Of a stretch of DNA of 30,102 nucleotides, positions 28,701 to 30,102 are shown in pieces (within the stretch, counting starts at the first letter, position 1; each line of letters opens with the position of its first letter). Under the pieces are notes generated by a model. The model had not been told where the DNA came from, ran no database searches, and saw only the letters and a list, made by a program, of their open reading frames with translations. The DNA is from Pseudozyma flocculosa PF-1 (lineage: Eukaryota; Basidiomycota; Ustilaginomycetes; Ustilaginales; Ustilaginaceae). Made by a program: the position numbers and the translations under genes. The stretch is from NCBI RefSeq assembly GCF_000417875.1, contig NW_006920871.1, positions 814,907 to 845,008 on the forward strand. Direction: 5' to 3'.

Positions 28701-30102
28701 CGGCTCGGTGGTCCAGCGCCTCTGCAGCACTCCCGTCGCTCCGAGCGACGTTGCCGCCATCCTCCACCGCTACCAGGCGGACGTCAAGATCGCGCTGCGT
28801 GCCGGCGCCGCGTGGCCGCTCGAGGCTCTCGGCACGCTCTTCTGGGATGCGGTGCAGAAGGTCGACCTCAAGACGATGAGCTCGTCGAGCTCGGACCGTG
28901 CGCTCTGCGTGGGGCTCGGCCACGCCTACTGCCTGGCGGCGCTCGGCATCTACAAGCGGGTCGCCAGGCCAGGCGCCTCCTCGCCACTGCAACAGCAGCA
29001 CCTGCAACAGCAGCACCTGCAACAGCAGCCGGCGGCCGAGGAGCCTGCGTTGCGGCTGATTGTCGACCAGCTGCTGCTGATCCTCAAGGTCGTGGGCTTC
29101 CTCTTCGTCGAGCTCGTCTTTTTCCCGCTCGGCTGCGGCCTGCTGCTCGACGTCTGCCTGATGCCCCTCTTTGGCGATCCGACGCCGTCGGGCTGGCTCG
29201 AGCGGGCCCGCTTCGCTCCGTTCGCCTTTGGCTTCACCCGCTGGATGGGCGGCACCGTCTACATGTTTCTGTTCGCGCAGTACGTGCACACGACGCGCGG
29301 CGTGCTGCGCCCGGGCGTGCTGTGCTGGATCCGCGACCCCAACGACCCGGGCTTCCACCCGATCAAGGACATCCTCAGCAAGCCCACGCTCACCCAGCTG
29401 CGCAAGATCGGCGCCTCGGCCGTCATGTACGCCGGCATTCTCGTGGCGTCGGTGGGCTTCAACACCTACTTTCTGCGCTACGCCCTCGGCTCCACGGGCG
29501 TCCTGCCGCTGCGCTGGAAGCCGCTCGAGCCGCTGAGCGAGGTGCCGTTTGACCTGCTGGCCGTCCACCTCGTGGTGCCCTGGCTCGGCGCGAAGCTCGA
29601 CGGCGAGGCGGCCTTCAGCGGCGCGCTGCGGTGGTGGTGGACGTCGGCGGCGCGCGCGATGCGCCTCAGCACCTACCTCGTGGGCGGCGACCATCCCGAG
29701 GAGCGGGGACACCACGTGGCCAGGACGTGGACCGCCTGGCTGCTGCAGAGGCGGGCCAACAGGATCGGCGTGGCGGCCATGGCCACTGTGGCGGCCCAGC
29801 GTGGCTTCGTGCCGGGCGACGACAAGGGCGACGGTGCGGGCGACGGGCAGCTCTTTGGCCAACCTCCCGTCATCGACCGGCAGGCCGGGGTCGACTTTTA
29901 CCTCGACGGCGGCTACTGCCGGGTGCCGGGCGACGACAAGGCCGTCACCACCGGCCCGCTCATCATCCCGGTCAAGCCCGACGGCAGCGCGCTCGACGAA
30001 CGCGGCGCCGAGGCCATCCACCAGCAGGAAGAGGCGGCGCGCGGCAAGACGCCCAAGCCGAGCTACGTGACGCTCTATATGCCGCCGCACTTCCGCGTCA
30101 GG
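25708..30102 (+). CDS. DOA10: Doa10/MARCH6-type RING-CH ER ubiquitin ligase, 3' end outside window
   Basis: Doa10 (Ssm4, MARCH6/TEB4) is a multi-pass ER and inner nuclear membrane E3 ligase of the ERAD-C pathway. One frame of 1465 codons runs from ATG 25708 to the window edge with no stop and no intron. The RING-CH finger is C4HC3: Cys10, Cys13, Cys27, Cys29, His37, Cys40, Cys53, Cys56. Likely membrane segments follow at about 91-115 and 119-135, and one at about 214-232 (GQIVTCVIVVAFVAIFLL). Next is a very long cytosolic loop of about 640 residues. It starts with a charged coiled-coil part (about 265-430), then Ser/Ala-rich sequence, and ends in an acidic stretch near 832-856. Membrane segments resume near 878 (FALVQNLLLMVVVCNFAILFF). 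The conserved TD domain begins near 1117 (IVDQLLLILKVVGFLFVELVFFPLG) and includes RPGVLCWIRDPNDPGFHPIKDIL near 1205-1220. The remaining membrane segments and the C-terminal element lie outside the window. Confidence 0.95.
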   Translation, partial: MDDPDEGDSCRICRCPAEPDQPLYHPCKCAGSIRFCHQDCLVEWLKHSRKKYCELCHHSFVFHKRYRSDMPADGRLPSYLYLRRSLRQSADLVLLAGRALLVAFTWLGVLPLININVWRFLFWFADVAAWLAVSELSPLGPFGRGVDAPAPAWASSAAAGRNSTSAPVGAGSSAPSAHTASSAGQAAGHGFAQLLTKPKLKAFAKSLAQDCFEGQIVTCVIVVAFVAIFLLREWILQNAPQQLDAIAPQVGGGLDQGGRVPGPPDPRRAAALTARAQQLERDLTAVEAEQIAVEQMPNDTLEARRAAQARAGHVCLRLAQISEDVDEVVDELNALLGRPRDEEQRQLRARRVAHLRSYSQRIERMDRLEADMDRLEAEQQALERMPLGTVEEIGRALAAQAALGLELQRIKNDNRELRAEHDARLLAARATLAQSTSGGPASDSNPAGEGGAVPEGTESGEEQPKTAEELRRIRLRRFEPTAAPGPATPALTSVDAKVEGVAGPGFRFDFDTAEVEDDSSSGRKAAAAPLAPEERASHPAAVDAGGSPSWPSWGGSTESSTPSRNSIIMTDGNAASLSVPSWQEGSSSQASPPAEADVDGLNGSASLGPSAPRADKGKARALDDDAADGQAEESTAEVKGAADAAVSAEAVEAAPDGAPNTASGSSPTGAKSGLESTAALDAKASTMEATRKVEPAAAGTGEGQQGKTAATKSSEPDVAATSDDAAVAQEGEAGSTEHVDTQTAVATPDAAVPGPQTTPVAAAADAAAEGDSVEGGMPETVAADDDDPVEVALRQAAANAAANANIVAIADAEVRPRANAEVQPRANANAGADDDTDDDDNDDEDDLDDAADDDNVGLFLDEEIDSFMEALGMRGPMFALVQNLLLMVVVCNFAILFFVAVPFFVGKVLGPGTRLLTLAALPVKLLRHVTDPVFDAIIRLASQHVWPWLSSLRSAASSSSSLASATGGSPASTSALRFLWGHSDSGSTAATSSGQGWLGSVVQRLCSTPVAPSDVAAILHRYQADVKIALRAGAAWPLEALGTLFWDAVQKVDLKTMSSSSSDRALCVGLGHAYCLAALGIYKRVARPGASSPLQQQHLQQQHLQQQPAAEEPALRLIVDQLLLILKVVGFLFVELVFFPLGCGLLLDVCLMPLFGDPTPSGWLERARFAPFAFGFTRWMGGTVYMFLFAQYVHTTRGVLRPGVLCWIRDPNDPGFHPIKDILSKPTLTQLRKIGASAVMYAGILVASVGFNTYFLRYALGSTGVLPLRWKPLEPLSEVPFDLLAVHLVVPWLGAKLDGEAAFSGALRWWWTSAARAMRLSTYLVGGDHPEERGHHVARTWTAWLLQRRANRIGVAAMATVAAQRGFVPGDDKGDGAGDGQLFGQPPVIDRQAGVDFYLDGGYCRVPGDDKAVTTGPLIIPVKPDGSALDERGAEAIHQQEEAARGKTPKPSYVTLYMPPHFRVR
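26800..26841 (+). repeat. 21-bp tandem duplication inside DOA10
   Basis: Two adjacent 21-bp copies encode MDRLEAD and MDRLEAE (residues 365-378) and differ only at the last base. The duplication lies in the coiled-coil part of the large loop and is in frame. Confidence 0.95.
28987..29032 (+). repeat. 15-bp tandem repeat inside DOA10 encoding LQQQH
   Basis: Three consecutive copies of a CTGCAACAGCAGCAC unit (the last one ending CCG) encode LQQQH, LQQQH and LQQQP, just before the TD domain. The array is in frame and probably varies in copy number. Confidence 0.93.

Noticed and set aside
26904..28760. Open frame of 618 codons on the minus strand
   Set aside because: It is antisense to the Doa10 loop and is Ser/Ala-rich with no domain. 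It arises from the GC-rich codon use of DOA10.

Overview
The window looks like nuclear DNA of a GC-rich filamentous or dimorphic fungus, most likely a basidiomycete and possibly a member of the Ustilaginomycotina. The lineage is inferred from dense short introns of about 90-200 nt with GTGAGT-type donors, from fungal-type proteins (Sec72, PAN2 and the fungal 21 kDa complex I subunit), and from the high GC content with long shadow open frames. I see no bacterial operon, phage, transposon, CRISPR array, tRNA or rRNA. One 20-N assembly gap lies at 19467-19486.

I support eleven recognisable protein genes and one unidentified small gene. From left to right they are: SET1 (minus, 3' end outside the window); an unidentified three-exon gene for 115 aa (minus, 6073-6692); ARL1 (minus, five exons); SmE (plus, four exons); VPS29 with a low-complexity insert of about 100 aa (minus, four exons); a TRAPPC12 homologue (plus, three exons); the AP-2 sigma subunit (minus, five exons); SEC72 (plus, two exons); a complex I accessory subunit whose first coding exon is only 4 nt (minus, five exons); PAN2 (minus, broken by the gap and an apparent one-base frameshift); a DDX41-type DEAD-box helicase (minus, one exon); and the Doa10/MARCH6 RING-CH ubiquitin ligase (plus, running off the right end).

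The genes are not an operon. They form divergent pairs that share upstream regions (ARL1/SmE, VPS29/TRAPPC12, APS2/SEC72, DDX41/DOA10) and convergent pairs with short 3' gaps (SmE/VPS29, TRAPPC12/APS2, SEC72/complex I subunit). Six of the twelve act in membrane traffic or at the ER: ARL1, VPS29, TRAPPC12, AP-2 sigma, Sec72 and Doa10. The others serve chromatin (SET1), RNA processing and decay (SmE, DDX41, PAN2) and respiration. The upstream regions are rich in short direct repeats (GGCCAGG/CCTGGCC, CAG, CAC and GCACC units).

I did not find a convincing new multi-gene system. The points most worth a second look are the unidentified 115-aa gene, departures from consensus in helicase motifs V and VI of the DDX41 homologue, the duplicated coiled-coil element and very long loop inserted in Doa10, the insert in VPS29, and the recurrent CCTGGCC-type upstream repeats. 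All exon boundaries were read by hand from splice consensus, frame continuity and family conservation; none was checked by alignment or RNA data.
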